Shown: piece after piece, positions 27,201-38,674 of the stretch
Layout of the letters: every line of letters begins with the position of its first letter
Position numbering within the stretch: the first letter of the stretch is position 1
Source of the DNA: Dryomyza anilis
Taxonomy: Eukaryota; Arthropoda; Insecta; Diptera; Dryomyzidae
Reading direction: 5' to 3'
NCBI GenBank assembly: GCA_951804985.1
Contig: OX638133.1
Span: forward strand, 35,613,963-35,677,962
Length of the DNA: 64,000 nt
The notes under the pieces: model-generated
What the model was told of the DNA's origin: nothing
Seen by the model: only the letters and a program-made list of their open reading frames with translations
The model's database searches: none
Position numbers and translations under genes: made by a program

Positions 27201-30200
27201 GGTGCTGCCATATTTTAAGCACTGATCTTAATGAAATTTAAACTGTCACTGAAAAACTAACTGCTCGAATAGTTAAACTACGTGAGACGTTTAAGTAAAC
27301 GTTGTTTAAACTAAACTGGCCACAAGTCTTTTATTTGTTTTTTTTTTGTTACAACTTTCTTTTTTTGCATACTTTTTCTACCAAGTGTATGATGACATTC
27401 AAAATTTAAATTCAATCGAATTCTGTAATGTTTTTTCATTATTTATGAAATATTTGAATAATTGTAAAAATAATTTCCTTTTTAAAATGGTGTTTATTAT
27501 TTATTATAAATTTTATTTATTAATTAATTAATAATGTTTTTTATTTTTATTTATTTATTTTAAAATTTTATTAAATTGTTATATTATTTTTAATTTGATT
27601 TTAAAATATTATTTTTTTTTTTAATATTTTATTTTTTAAATATTAATTTTTGTTTTAAAATATTGAATTTGTTTTTCTTCTCCACACAGTATAAAATTGA
27701 TTGTCGCGTTACAATTGAGCTGCTCGACACCGAATCAGATGAAGTTGAAAAGCCGGTAAATAAAGTGAAATCGTGGAATAAATACATGGATCGTCTGGCG
27801 AATCCGGCGGCCACAAGTAACCCAACAGTTGGCAGCAATAATTCCGCCGACAATGCGACAACGAATTGCAACGCAGCTAATACAACCGATATCAAATCGG
27901 AACGTTCAGATGAGGACGCTGTGGTGAGTAATTGAACGGCTTCCAACACTCTCTAAACACACATTTTTTTTTAAGTTTCATTATTATTTATAAGCATAGC
28001 ATTTATTTTATTATTGAAATATATGTTGCATTGTCTTAGAATATTTTTTTTTTCTTTAACAATTTTTTGTTATTAATTTGATGGGATTTGCTTCTTTCTA
28101 ACTTCTATGGGATTTGCAAGATATGAGATCTATGTGAAGGAATTTGATTTTTATTTTGTTTTAGTTCTTATTAATGATTTACAATTACATTTTTTGCATT
28201 CAATCATTTCTTGGACAATACATTTTATTTATAATTATTACTATTAAAGTTTTATCTCTGCTTAAATAGTTTAATAATTCCTTAAATATTTTGAGTTTCT
28301 TCATATTTTACATTGTGACTGGCTGCCGGCCGGGCTATAGTAGATTTTTACTTTTAATAGTTTCTCTCAATCCTATATATATTTTCTGTTCGCTCCATTT
28401 CTATTGTAATTTGAATTCATTTAAAGTAACTCTTAAATAGCTCACCACTAATCAATGCTTTTTTGCATTTTCTCATTTTCTCTCAATTTTTGTACCAGGT
28501 CAAACCAAAGGCATTAATGCAAAAATAAATTTATTAAACATAGGAAACAAAATACCATTCCTAGCTTCCTACTTCCACACAAAACAAAAAGAATACAGAA
28601 AGCAAAAAAAAACTTGCACAATTCATACTTCATTCAAGTTTTCGTACACAGACTTTTTACTTTTATTTTTTTTTTTTTTTTGGTTTAGATACGTTTGTGA
28701 CTTAGAATTGATTGACTACTCCATTGAATATGTTGTATCTTTTCGCATAGATTTGTGTTTTTAATTTTAAGCAAACTTTTTCTATATAATATTTATTTAA
28801 AAAAATGAAAATCAAAGAATCTAAATTATAACACGTAACATAGAGTGGCGCGCGTAATTTGTACAAAAAACGAAAATAGAGCAAATGTTGATAAAAGCAC
28901 GAATGACGGACGACCAGCATATAGCGGGGACGATGAACTATATGGCTTCAAATTATATTATATTGTACAGCATTTAAAATAATTTGTAAATATTAAAATT
29001 CAATAATTTTATATCTGATTAAGAAAATATAGTAGATGATTCATTATATAAAAAAAAGAAAGTAATCAACTCAAATTGTTTGCTAATTTTACTTTACGTT
29101 TTTATATTATTAAAAAAAAAAAGAATAAAACAACAAAAATAACCAGTTTGTACAATTTAACATTTTGTATTTAGGCAAAAATTTAATATTTTAATCAATC
29201 GAAAATATATTTGAAGCGTTTGTAATTAATTCAACAAAATGCGTTTATTTTTTTGAAAAGTTTTGTGGAAAATAGGAAAAGAAGAATTTTTTAAATGAGA
29301 CAAAATTGTGGGAATAAATCAGTTAATTAAAGAATAAATTAATAAATAAATTTAATCATTACATATTACACAAATTAACAAATGAAAGAAATAATACATA
29401 ATTTCATAAATTTATGATCATTGTTAATGAATAAATCCATAAAATAATTTAGTAAACGTATGAATAAACAGTAAATGCATAAAAGAATGATTAATTATTA
29501 AATTAACGATTTAATAAATCAATAATTAAATAAATAAATGAAAAATGCATCAAATGAATTGTTAAATAGATGAAAAATTGATCTAAAAAATTGTTAAATA
29601 GATAAATTTATTATAAAACGATGAATAAATGAAAGAATTAAAACATAAAAGAAATTAAATTTGAATAAACCAAAAATGGATTCAAATCAAAATTTAACTT
29701 GTTCAGGATTTAGTCATGAGAGGGAGGGAGAGGGGATTCTATATATTTTAAACTTTGTCATGTCCAGTCGCACAAAACCATTTTCCCACAAAGAAACTTA
29801 TTAAATGTCGATGGTATATTAGGGCAATCGCTAAAAAAGCAGCTATATACGACTAAAAGACAGAAGTCATAAAAAGTACTAGTTTTGTGTGTTGCTTTAA
29901 GTAAAACAATACTCCAAAGGTAAGTCTTGTCATTAAAAACAAACATTTTTCGTAGCATATTCTTCTATTCTGCTCTTTATTTTAAGTAAAACATTAGTTA
30001 CAAATATAAGTTAAGCCTTATGTTTTTTAGCCTCTGTTGCATTACTGTTCAAAATCAAAATTTTTATTTTTCAAACAATTGTTGCATTTTTAATTTCAGT
30101 TTTTCTGCTAATTTTTTATGCAAACATTTAAGCGTTAATTTATGTAGTAAATGTTTTATATCTCTGTATACTATATATTTATATATCTTTCTGTCTCTGT

Positions 30201-33200
30201 ATACGTGTGTGTTTGACCTGGTACGGTAGGCCGGCCACTGCCAACGTTGCGCGGCGGCGGGCGTCCACGTCGTCGTCGCGTCATACAACGCAGTTTTAAG
30301 CATTTTATTTATTTAGGGTGTGTTTTAATGTATATTATTAATACTATTAAAGTTTCTCATTATATAGTTAAAACTGCTTAAGTTCTAAGTAATTTAAGCG
30401 CTGCATGTCTCAAAAAAATTTAATTATACTAAAATCTTTTAAATCTGACACTAAACATACTTTTCTTCTCTGTAACTTTTCTTTTAGGATTCGCTGTTGA
30501 TGCGCAAAGCACGTTTTCTACGACGCAACAAACGCAGCGCCTGTCTGAAGAAGTCGGCGGCAGCTGTTGCGGCGGCTGTTAACAGCATCGCAGCTGCTAC
30601 GACGACCATTGCTGTTGCCGGTGCCAATGAAACGTCTTCGACGTCGTCGGTGGTGAATAATTTGTCATCTGCAGCGCAGCAACAACAGGCGACAGCGTCG
30701 ACGACGACGGATCCCTTTTGGGGCAAACGTCCACCTGAACGTATTGGCAGCGCCACAGTGGCGCTGTGCAACGACAAATTCCTGATAAACGATCGTGAGG
30801 AGATTAAGCTGAATGCATCAGGGCGGCAGATGTTTGTCACCAACAAGAATCTCAAGTTAGTCAAATTGGATTCGGTGCGAAGAGCGAAAAAGGTGAGATG
30901 ATTTTTTTAATAATATCATTTATATTCATTCAAAACATAAGCTATAGTTCGATTCTTTAATCATTTTGTACTAGAGTTCATTTTAATGTACAGATTTTGA
31001 ACTGCACCAGATTAGTTTTGGCAATAGTCACGGGGCCGGCTATTCACTTTAAAACTCAAAATTCGTGTACAAATGTTTGCATGTAACTTTTATTAATTAT
31101 TGGCATCGCCAAAACTTGAGTTCAAGTCAGTTTATATGGCATCACTGGCTAATGTCAAATAATTTTCAATTATTTCCCATTTGGAACAGCTGATAATTTT
31201 ATGCAAACATTTTGTAAATCAACAAATTGAAAATAGATTTTAGAGTAATATAATAAATATTATAATCGATCGATATTATCATATTTAAAGAAAAAATCGA
31301 GAAACTCCAGTAGCTCGTTTCTGTAACTCATTCGTCCAATTTTCGATTTCTGTGACGTCACGCCGCTTTGTTTCATTATTGTCGATTGAGCGATAATTGT
31401 TGTTTCTGTACGAAGTAATCGTTTAAAACCGGTCTGATTTGAAAATGGCATAAAAATCGAAAGGAAACTTGTGAAATTTACAGTTATTTACAAAATATTT
31501 AAAACAAATTTTATAAAAAATATGTATAAAACAATACGCAGTTGAATTCGTATTCAATATGATGCGTTTTAAGAGGTGTCGGTTAAGGGACTCGGCGACC
31601 CCATTTCATATTCCCGATTTGCGATTTATGAAGTTATTTCGGCTCACCAAATATGCTGCAAATGACCTATTGTAGAAGTCTCGTCATTAATGGAAACGGG
31701 AGTAAGTTGCACCTCTCATGGCATTCAATTCACTTGCAACTGTTTCCCAAAAAAACACAGTGTTCTTTTCTAGAATATTTAGACGTGTACTGTCCCTTGC
31801 CCACACTTCTGTGTTTGCTTCATCAATTTTTTTAAGCCATATCTCTGCGCTTTAGTTTATGAAAATTCAAAAACTAATGTATTTTCCAAGCAAACATCAA
31901 TCATTTTTAAAGTCGAGAGAGGCTTCTCATCAAGTCAAAAGCTAGTGAGAAATACAATCGTTTCAAAACGATTCGATTTATTTGTAGAAACAGTGATGTG
32001 AGTAAATTCCTACTAAAGTGAAATTGGAACATGTCAAAATGAATCGATTCAAACGTTCAATATTTTACAGAAACATTAAAAATGAAAATGACGTCATTGT
32101 GACGTCAAATCGACAATAGTTGTCGACAACTACGATCGAAAACAAATACAAAAACGAGCTGCAGTACAAGTTTGATTTATACAGTGCTGATATAAAGGGT
32201 TTTTCGAATTCGAATTTCGGTAGTAAATTTTAATAATTTCGACTCGTTGTTGGGTCGTATATCATTCCATCAGGAAATGGCAAACCTTACTGAAGAGAAA
32301 TGTCAAAAGAGCGGCAAGAAATATGGCGTCGTTTGCTGTCTCTGTCGCTCTACTTTTGTAGCGTCCCTGTTGAAACCCTTGAAAAAAACGTTTGTAGCGC
32401 TCTTATTGAAAAACCCTTTACAAGAATACGCAAACGGGAAGATGGACAATGTGGAGACAAGAAACAAAAGGGTTAAAATTCAGTGTACGTCATTTCGCCA
32501 TAGTGTTAGTATCTTTTTTTCATGGTGTTAAACTTGTCGACTTGCGTGCTAAAAAAAAGTATATGCGGGGAATTTTACTGCACTAATTCACTAATCCAAC
32601 TAATCCACTAATCCAACAAAAATAGTCTGCTAAAGTACACAGAATTCTTGTTGAGACTTACGGCGACCATGCACTGTCGGAAACAACATGCAGAGATTGG
32701 TTGGAGACGAAGTATATGAAGTATTACTTGATGAAAACAGACTCATACCAAATGATAATTGAAGTTGCAGAATTATTAGCAGTTGATCACACAACAGTTT
32801 CGAAACGTTTAATGACATTAAGAATGATTCAAATGCAAGGACATTGGGTGCCAGACGAGTTGAAACAAAGAGACGTCGAACGGCGTCTTTTCATGTGTGA
32901 ACAGCTGCTCCAAAGACAGAAAAGAAAAGATTTTTTGCATCGTGTTGTAACTGGCTATACACTATGATAACCCTAAATGTAGAACATCTTGTGGTAAGCC
33001 CGGCCATGCATCAACATTGTCGGCAAACTCGAATATCCACATGGCATTGCTGAGGAGCATTTTCATTCTTATGAAGATGACAAAAAATGGATCGACTCTT
33101 GCAGGCTTCAACGAATTTGTCGTTTTTTCGATGTTGAATTCAAATGCTACCAGAAAGATAGGGAAAATTAGTGGCTAGCGATGGACAATACATTCAGTGA

Positions 33201-35749
33201 CATGTTTTTTTACAAACTTTCTCTAAATTAAGCATTATTTTTCACGAAAAAACAGCGAGAACTTATTCAAACACCCAATATATTTAAGTTACGTAGAGCA
33301 TATCAATATATTGGAAATATGAAAAATTTTACATAACAAAATGCGCTAGAATTTCTATTCAAAAAGCTTTTTTTTTGTCCAAAAATTTCTTGGGGTAAAT
33401 TTAACTATGTTGCTTGGTGGGTTTTTATTTCTTTGACATCATTATTGATGTTCATTAATGTGGGGTCGGTCTGGCAACTCTGTTTTGACTTGAGAGTCAG
33501 TTCAACAAGAAGAGCCGACGAGTTAAGACGTGACGACGTGAATAAACGCGAACCGTGTTTCAATCAATTTCATTAAACAATTAAATTCTTGTATTCTGTA
33601 TTTTACTTTTCATTTACGGGCCAATCCACACCAAATCGACCAAAAAAAGTCAAATTTGAGATTTTACCTTTTCGATCTTAATGAACTTTTGGCAACTGAT
33701 AAAGGGTATCGAGACATGCACTAAACAATTTTTTTTTATTTTTTCCGACCACTACTTCCAGTGGCTCAAAGTTGGAAAAAAAGTGCAAAAAATCACTTTT
33801 GTACTGTTGTTCATATTTAAATATCTCTTGAACTAGAAATGCTAGAAACTTGGCTCGTTTTATAGCTAATAGAACAAGCTTTTAGAAAAATTAAGTTGTA
33901 ATTTCCAAACGGTAACATGTGGCCCGTGGTCATTATCCTTGCACTTCAAAATCGATGTCCTTAAAAAGGACCCTTTTTAAAATTCTGAAAAAAATCCTAA
34001 GATTTCGTGAATTTTTTATAAATGTTCATACAAAATTTCAAGATGGTATTTTGATGGCATCATATTTTAAAAAATTATTTTCTAAATTTTTTTTCTGTAT
34101 AGAAAATAAAAAAAAAATTGTCTACCCTAAAAGTTGTAATAATTCCTGAATATATATGTAACTCTGATTTTTAAAATGAAGTCAGTTTTATCATATTCAA
34201 GGTAAATAAGTATGAACTTAAAACATTACTGATTTTTGGAAGAAATGGTTAAAAAATTTAAATTATTTAATTTCATTGCTCCTCCATTTTTGGATGAATG
34301 GAGTTAGAAATTGAATTTAATTTTATCCGTTTTTCAATTTCTCGTGTCAATAATGAGATATCCACCAAATTATTCAACAATATTTAGTGTTACGCATTTA
34401 AATATTTAAAAAAATGTCAACACTTATCTAAGTACTTTCGAAAATATGTCAAAATATGTTTCGTCAGATTAAGGGTCGTTTACACATTATCCAGTTAAGT
34501 GTTTCAAACCATATATTCTATTGTTACCTCTATGTTAAAGTGGCAGTTAGTGCTTTACTGAAGATGGTGAAAACGGCCCTTAGATTGTATAGGAGAAGTG
34601 GCAGTTTAACCGATCACTGTTATTTTAATCAAAACCAATCTGTCCATTGGTTTTTTTTTCATATATCGTCGTTGTAGAACGAAAAGTCACCAAATACATT
34701 TTCAAAATGACAAATATTCATTTACAAAATTATTTAAATATCTGTCAATTTTTAATCGATGATCTCAATTTTTCTACCACATGATAAGAAAATGTAAATC
34801 TATCAATTGATATTTCAACTTTAAAAATGCATCAATTACTTTTTATAATATTAATCAACAAACTCGAAATTTAAGTTTTTCATAAATGTATTTGGTGACT
34901 TTTCGTTCGAACAGGGACAGCAAACGACGCCATATATCTTGCCGCTCTTTTGACATTTCTCTTCAGTAAGGTTTGCCATTTCATGATGGAAAGAAATACG
35001 AGCCAACAACGAGTCAAAATTATTAAAATTTACTATCGAAATTCGAATTCGTATATCTTTCCATCATGAAATGGCAAACCTTACTAAGGAGAAATGTCAA
35101 AAGAGTGGCAAGAAATATGGCGTCGTTTGTTGTCCCTGTCGCTCTACTTTTGTAGCGTCCCTGTTGAAAAACCCTTTACAACGACGATATAGAGATGAAA
35201 ATAAAAGTATTTTATAAATTTAAGGAAATATCGTAGAAAAAATTAAAATTTCTATTTTTTTTTTCTTTTCAGTCCCATGCCATGGTCACACAACGCAAGC
35301 ACAAACGGTTCCAGCAGTTCACGCAGAAATGGCTGGCAACGCATGTTAACGATCAACAGCAGCAACACTGCAACGACTGGTTGCTGGGCAAATTGACGTC
35401 ACCGGACATGGCGTCCGCAACGCCCGCCAATTGGGCCCAAAAAACACGAATTGTGCAGCAAACCGATCTGAAGAAGACACCATATCGCATTTATAATCGT
35501 TATCGTGTTGCGACTAATGCAACGGTTGGCGGCAGTAGTCTCGGTGGTGGTGGCACCACTACCAGTGGTTCGTCCAATACAAACACGCAGACAACAAGCG
35601 GTGGCGGCGGCGGTAGTAGCAGCGGTTCGACATTAGGTGGCGCCGATCCGACGCAATACTGTGGCAACGCAGCGGCGGCAGCTGCAGCGGCTAACAATGC
35701 CAACAATGTGCTGAATGAGCAACTTACTACAAGACCGATGGAAAGCTGA
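15277..35749 (+). CDS. Sin3A: Sin3A transcriptional co-repressor scaffold, 12 coding exons, 2079 aa
   Basis: Sin3 is the nuclear scaffold that joins class I histone deacetylases to DNA-bound repressors. I assembled the exons from consistent GT/AG sites and phases: 15277-15655, 15744-16921, 17150-18834, 18960-19260, 19324-19467, 19550-19787, 23430-24091, 24155-24484, 24556-24762, 27690-27923, 30488-30892 and 35273-35749. All phases agree and the frame stays open for 2079 codons. PAH1 lies at ~210-282 ([15 protein letters not shown]), PAH2 at ~508-600 across the exon 2/3 junction, and PAH3 at ~865-945. The HDAC-interaction domain is ~1015-1229 ([20 protein letters not shown]). The conserved Sin3 C-terminal domain spans exons 6-10. 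Low-complexity tracts include polyQ (16493-16525), polyG/polyA and a Thr/Ser/Asn/Ala-rich exon 7. Exon 7 ends with IKVEIKEEQ, two overlapping SUMO consensus sites (psi-K-x-E). The start is a tandem ATG ATG in an A-rich context. The length fits the long Drosophila isoform. Confidence 0.95.
20661..20879. mobile_element. MITE A (CGTCGTTGTAGAACGAAAAG ends), partial copy
   Basis: The left end ATCATCGTTGTAGAACGAAA with AGTCACCAAA is kept. The body matches the complete copy at 38767-39020 but in a rearranged order, and the right end is only CAACGACGATAT. Located in Sin3A intron 6. Confidence 0.65.
20941..21205. mobile_element. MITE B (mariner-ended foldback MITE), copy 1
   Basis: It begins AAGGGTTTTTCAACAGGAAC after a TA. 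Its arms form a near-complete palindrome around GAATTCGAATTTCGGTAGTA, both including GGTTTGCCATTTCATGATGG. The right end is eroded. Its ends match the deleted mariner at 39637-40470. Confidence 0.75.
21594..22428. mobile_element. MITE E, copy 1, with a nested second element
   Basis: The ends are GGCCAGTTTATTAGTGG and CCACTGAAAAACTGTCC. The body is the reverse complement of the copy at 26775-27323 (shared: CATTGAGAGTTTAAACGTAG, TTAGAATAGTATAATGCACG). It is split by the 388 bp element at 21985-22372. No transposase is encoded. Confidence 0.7.
21985..22372. mobile_element. 388 bp element with CACTAAGAAAAC inverted ends
   Basis: A perfect 12 bp inverted repeat, CACTAAGAAAAC / GTTTTCTTAGTG, bounds AT-rich non-coding DNA. 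It lies within MITE E, and MITE E sequence (GGTTAAACTAA) occurs on both sides, showing it inserted later. It belongs to the same end family as 7388-8281. Confidence 0.75.
25080..26400 (+). pseudogene. Tc1-like transposase relic, split by a solo LTR
   Basis: Recognisable pieces include [12 protein letters not shown], then [20 protein letters not shown], then [16 protein letters not shown] (DDE region) and, after the LTR, FQQDNV and [20 protein letters not shown]. Several frameshifts and stops make it inactive. Located in Sin3A intron 9. Confidence 0.75.
25699..26230 (-). mobile_element. Solo LTR (gypsy-like), 532 bp
   Basis: The ends TGTTAC..GTAACA form a 6 bp inverted repeat. In minus orientation it reads as an LTR: TATATAAG box, downstream initiator-like TTCAGTAGT, then AATAAA before the 3' end. 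The flanks TTAT/ATAT are a plausible 4 bp duplication with one change. Removing it restores IPFYMFQQDN in the transposase frame. Confidence 0.7.
26775..27323. mobile_element. MITE E, copy 2, flanked by a 17 bp direct repeat
   Basis: The ends read AAGGGCCAGTTTTTCAGTGG and AAACTAAACTGGCCAC. AAGTCTTTTATTTGTTT is present at 26758-26774 and again at 27324-27340, immediately outside. The element has no coding capacity. It sits just upstream of Sin3A exon 10. Confidence 0.7.
27924..27935 (+). other. Sin3A: Read-through (intron-retention) C-terminus of Sin3A exon 10
   Basis: If the exon 10 donor is not used, the frame continues GTG AGT AAT TGA, adding Val-Ser-Asn and a stop. This is a second possible way to end a short isoform. 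The sequence cannot show whether it is used. Confidence 0.3.
28499..28528 (+). CDS. Sin3A: Alternative terminal exon of Sin3A (short-isoform C-terminus VKPKALMQK)
   Basis: Inside the exon 10/11 intron a strong pyrimidine tract and TTTTTGTACCAG acceptor precede GTC AAA CCA AAG GCA TTA ATG CAA AAA TAA. Exon 10 ends in phase 0, so splicing here adds VKPKALMQK and stops, giving a ~1795 aa protein that lacks the last 293 residues of the long form. An AATAAA overlaps the stop codon and several others follow. Drosophila Sin3A is known to make isoforms (187, 190 and 220) that differ at the C-terminus. Assigning this exon to the 187-like form is my inference. Confidence 0.6.
   Translation, partial: VKPKALMQK
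28529..30487 (+). other. Possible 3' UTR of short Sin3A isoform, then intron
   Basis: Many AATAAA motifs follow the alternative stop. At 29260-29640 there is a cryptic repeat of AATAAAT/GAATAAAT words. No coding potential is seen on either strand. Confidence 0.4.
31032..31262. mobile_element. Divergent, truncated MITE E copy
   Basis: It shares GGCCGGCTATTCACTTTAAA, CACTGGCTAATGTCAA, TTTGGAACAGCTGAT and TTAGAGTAATATAATAAAT, in order, with the left half of MITE E. The right half is absent. Confidence 0.5.
32195..32418. mobile_element. MITE B, copy 2
   Basis: AAGGGTTTTTC begins after a TA, and GAAAAACCCTT is followed by a TA (32419-32420). The left arm is largely deleted, and the right arm carries GGCAAACCTTACTGAAGAG and CGCTCTACTTTTGTAGCGTC. 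Confidence 0.75.
32630..33190 (+). pseudogene. Mariner transposase relic with internal deletion
   Basis: An open stretch reads [40 protein letters not shown] and [20 protein letters not shown], typical of the mariner helix-turn-helix and linker. The frame then breaks. [11 protein letters not shown] sequence is followed directly by C-terminal YEDDKKWID material, so the catalytic centre is missing. Confidence 0.8.
33191..34465 (+). other. Sin3A intron 11, little recognisable content
   Basis: AT-rich. A segment at ~33470-33610 (ending AATTAAATTCTTGTATTCTGTATTTTAC) has LTR-like flavour but no partner or clear ends. No frame is supported. Confidence 0.3.
34471..34581. mobile_element. 111 bp miniature MITE (AAGGGYCGTTTWCAC family), copy 2
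   Basis: The inverted ends are AAGGGTCGTTTACAC and GTGAAAACGGCCCTT. A 5 bp direct repeat AGATT flanks them at 34466-34470 and 34582-34586. It is homologous to 8165-8277. Confidence 0.8.
34665..35191. mobile_element. MITE A copy interrupted by MITE B
   Basis: 34665-34912 is MITE A from ATCGTCGTTGTAGAACGAAA to CTTTTCGTTC. Its last bases, TACAACGACGATAT, reappear only at ~35179, after 34913-35178, which is a MITE B copy ending GTTGAAAAACCCTT. The left terminal bases of MITE B are missing. Confidence 0.75.
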
Positions 35750-36675
35750 ATATGAATCAAGCAAAAACAAAAAAATCAACTGGTGTAAATATTTCCGAGT
35801 GCTGCTTTTTTTTTGTTGTTCTTTCTTTACTAACGCGCATAATTATTATAAATTAAAATTATAGTTTTTAGTCATTTAATTTTTAAAAATTTACTCTATT
35901 ACAATTTTGAATTTAAATTTTAAGTTTTAATTTTAATACTATTTTTGCATTTTTCTATTCACTAAAACGTTTACTACTTGCGACGGATGTAACATTAGTA
36001 ACTTAATATTTTTATCATGAAATCGTCAAACTTTAGCAGAGTTTCTTTCTATTCCACAAAGCTAAACAACAACATTACATTGTTAAACTTAAAAAAAGCT
36101 CGTCCTTAAGTTGCGCTTTAATTTAATTTTAAAAATATAAGTTTAAAATTTAATTTAATTCAATTAAATTTAATTTGATATTTAAGTTAAATTTGTAAAA
36201 TACAAAATTTGTTTGTTTGTGTACGTTAATCGCACAAAATGTTTATCAAATAAATACAATTCTACAAGCAGACAAAATGATTATAAAATCATTAAGATTT
36301 GCTATCAATGTAGTGAAGAATAAAATAGATCTATATTAAATTTAATTTATGGAGTAATAAAATTAAATAAGAGCACTTAAATTAGAGCACACAAACACAT
36401 ATTAGTTTTTAAGTTTTATGCTAATATTTCTATAAAAAATATGTATAGCGTAACGTAGTTTATAATTATGTATTAAGTATAGTGCGTTCGCCGTTTTCTC
36501 CAATCTTTGTTAGTTTCTTTTTTATCTTAACATTAAAATAAAAAACACACAAACAGAAAAACAAAAAAAAACAAAAAAATAAACTAAAGCATAGAATTAT
36601 TACACATTTTTGTAATAAGAAAAAATTGTGAAAACCTATTTTATTTTTTTTAAATAAAACTTAATAAATAAAGCT
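35750..36675 (+). other. Sin3A: Sin3A 3' UTR
   Basis: AT-rich sequence follows the long-isoform stop. Candidate polyadenylation signals are AATAAA at 36249-36254 and a cluster near 36650-36670. Nothing coding is seen. Confidence 0.5.
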
Positions 36676-36834
36676 TATCTATACGTAGATGTTATAGTAC
36701 ATGAGAAACAAAAAATAAAAACGAACTTTTAAAATATTTCAAAGAAATTGTGTTTTCTTTTCTTATTATAAAAAATCGAATATTCAACGAATGAGGCTCG
36801 AAAATTCCACCAGATGATAAGACAGGGGGGTTAC

Positions 36835-37024
36835 TATGTATCGCGATTCGAAAGTCAAGTTGATTCGAAGAACGAAGCGTTACGAAGGAAAATTCACTTC
36901 GTATTGAAATTGTGAATTTCAATACGAAAGTTCCAAATTTGAATGCGAAAGTCACACTACCAAAGTACCATTTATTAGAATGCGAGTAATATCACTTTCG
37001 AATCACATTACAGAGTAACCCCCC
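36835..37024. mobile_element. MITE D, 190 bp, GGGGGGTTACT ends
   Basis: Imperfect inverted arms GGGGGGTTACTATGTA..CGATTCGAAAGT and their complement TATCACTTTCGAATC..AGAGTAACCCCCC flank a central hairpin (CGTATTGAAATT-GTG-AATTTCAATACG). It lies just past the Sin3A 3' UTR. Confidence 0.7.
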
Positions 37025-37859
37025 AGATCATTATAAATCCTAACGATCATTATAAATTAGAAATGATCGATAACGATATTTTGAGAAATTCAATGGCAAA
37101 GTAAAAATTTGATTTTTTTTTTAAATTTCAACTTTACGTACGTTTTAAAAAAGGAAGAAGTCATGGGATTTGAAGATGTGATATACCATTGGAAAGGTAA
37201 TTTAATTTTCTAAAACATGAGTTAAAAATTGTTATTCATCATTAATCACCATATCATACTTTACAAACAATTTTCTTGACTAGTTTATGTCAGTAATATG
37301 CATTTACTAAACACCCTGTATCTTAAACAGTTACACCCTGGACATAAATTTTATTTTACATTTTCCTATTTTTTTGAGTTATAGAATGATCTCCTAAATT
37401 ATTGACATCGATGAACCAAACACCCTGTATAAAATGACTTCTTCAAGATGTAAGACGGTCCTAGAGTTTCTCTAGTAAAATATAAAATATCTCATTTTAT
37501 TTACTGGGAGTTGATGCAGATCTACTGCCTGCTAAATAGTTTAAGATTGGATTTATCATGCCAAGAGACTGGAATCTCAGAGTATCTGACTCAATTCATA
37601 AAGAAGAGGACTTTCGTTGGGTGTCTTATGAAGATGCACTATAAGATAGAATTTATAAACCATATATCAAATCTTCGCACTGCAGATTGAGACGAAATTC
37701 AGTTCTATGCGTACAATTTCTAAAATTTGGTATAATTGTAGAGGAACATACATAGGGTAATGTGGGAAACTACTACTAAATTTAAAGGCACGCACGAGAA
37801 GCACGATAATACATGGGATATAGAAAGACACGAAGAAGAATGCCAAACACGAAAAAAGC

Positions 37860-38140
37860 ACGGAATCACATGAATCGGTTCCGGTTCCAAGATTTTTAAT
37901 ATACCGGTTCCGATTCCGGTTTCATAAATCAAAACGGTTGCGGTTACTATTCCGGTTCTTTGCAGTCCCACAGTGGTAATAAAACCCTTGGAATATCGGT
38001 GCCCATTTTCGTTCCAAGATTTAGAAATAACGGTTCCGATTTCAACCAAAAAAAAATATTTGGGTTCTGATTCCGGTTTCACACATTTTTAAATCAGTTC
38101 CGGTAACGTTTCGATTTTTGAAACCGGAATCAAAACCGTT
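37860..38140. repeat. CCGGTTCC-rich cryptic repeat
   Basis: Words such as CGGTTCCGATTCCGG recur irregularly in both orientations. The stretch is non-coding. Confidence 0.55.
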
Positions 38141-38192
38141 ATTTAAACATGTTAAATACCACTAAATTTGTATTTTCTGATGCTGGAAGTAA

Positions 38193-38501
38193 TAAATAAT
38201 AATAGTTTGGCGCTACAGTCCTGTATAGGACTTCGGCCGAGCTCTCTCACCATTTGAGCTGTGCGTGTTATATTTGTACTCAAAGTGGTGGGACCTACAG
38301 TTTATTGCCGAATCCGAACGGCGGGTGAGAGCTTTTCATAGGCAATGTTTTACTCTCGTAGGTTTGCCATTTACTGCCGAGAGGTAGCGCGGTATAGAAA
38401 AATGTTTCTATGGAAAGATGTTGTTAGCCCCAGTCCAGGCTTGAACCGGGGACCTTTCGGCTCGCAGTCCAACGCACTAACCACTGAGCTACCGCGGCTA
38501 C
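38193..38501 (-). mobile_element. tRNA-derived SINE, full-length copy
   Basis: On the minus strand it opens with a tRNA-like head: GTAGCCGCGGTAGCTCAGTG (A box TAGCTCAGTGG) and B box GGTTCAAGCC. A conserved body and an ATTATTATTTATT tail follow. The 7 bp direct repeat GAAGTAA flanks it at 38186-38192 and 38502-38508. A second copy is at 63211-63483. Confidence 0.85.
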
Positions 38502-38674
38502 GAAGTAAAGGGTTTTTAAAATTGGAGTAGAAACTAAAAAAAATCTTTAATGGATTTTAGAGGCACGTGCACGACAACAACTAGCACGACAACAACTAGC
38601 ACGCACGATGATTTGCCCACACGAACTCAGATTTTCGGGCGTGACACGAAAAAAGCACAGCACGCGCCCGTCTC

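Noticed and set aside
38440..38501. Candidate tRNA gene
   Set aside because: It is the A/B-box head of a SINE, without a complete cloverleaf and with a SINE body and target-site duplication.
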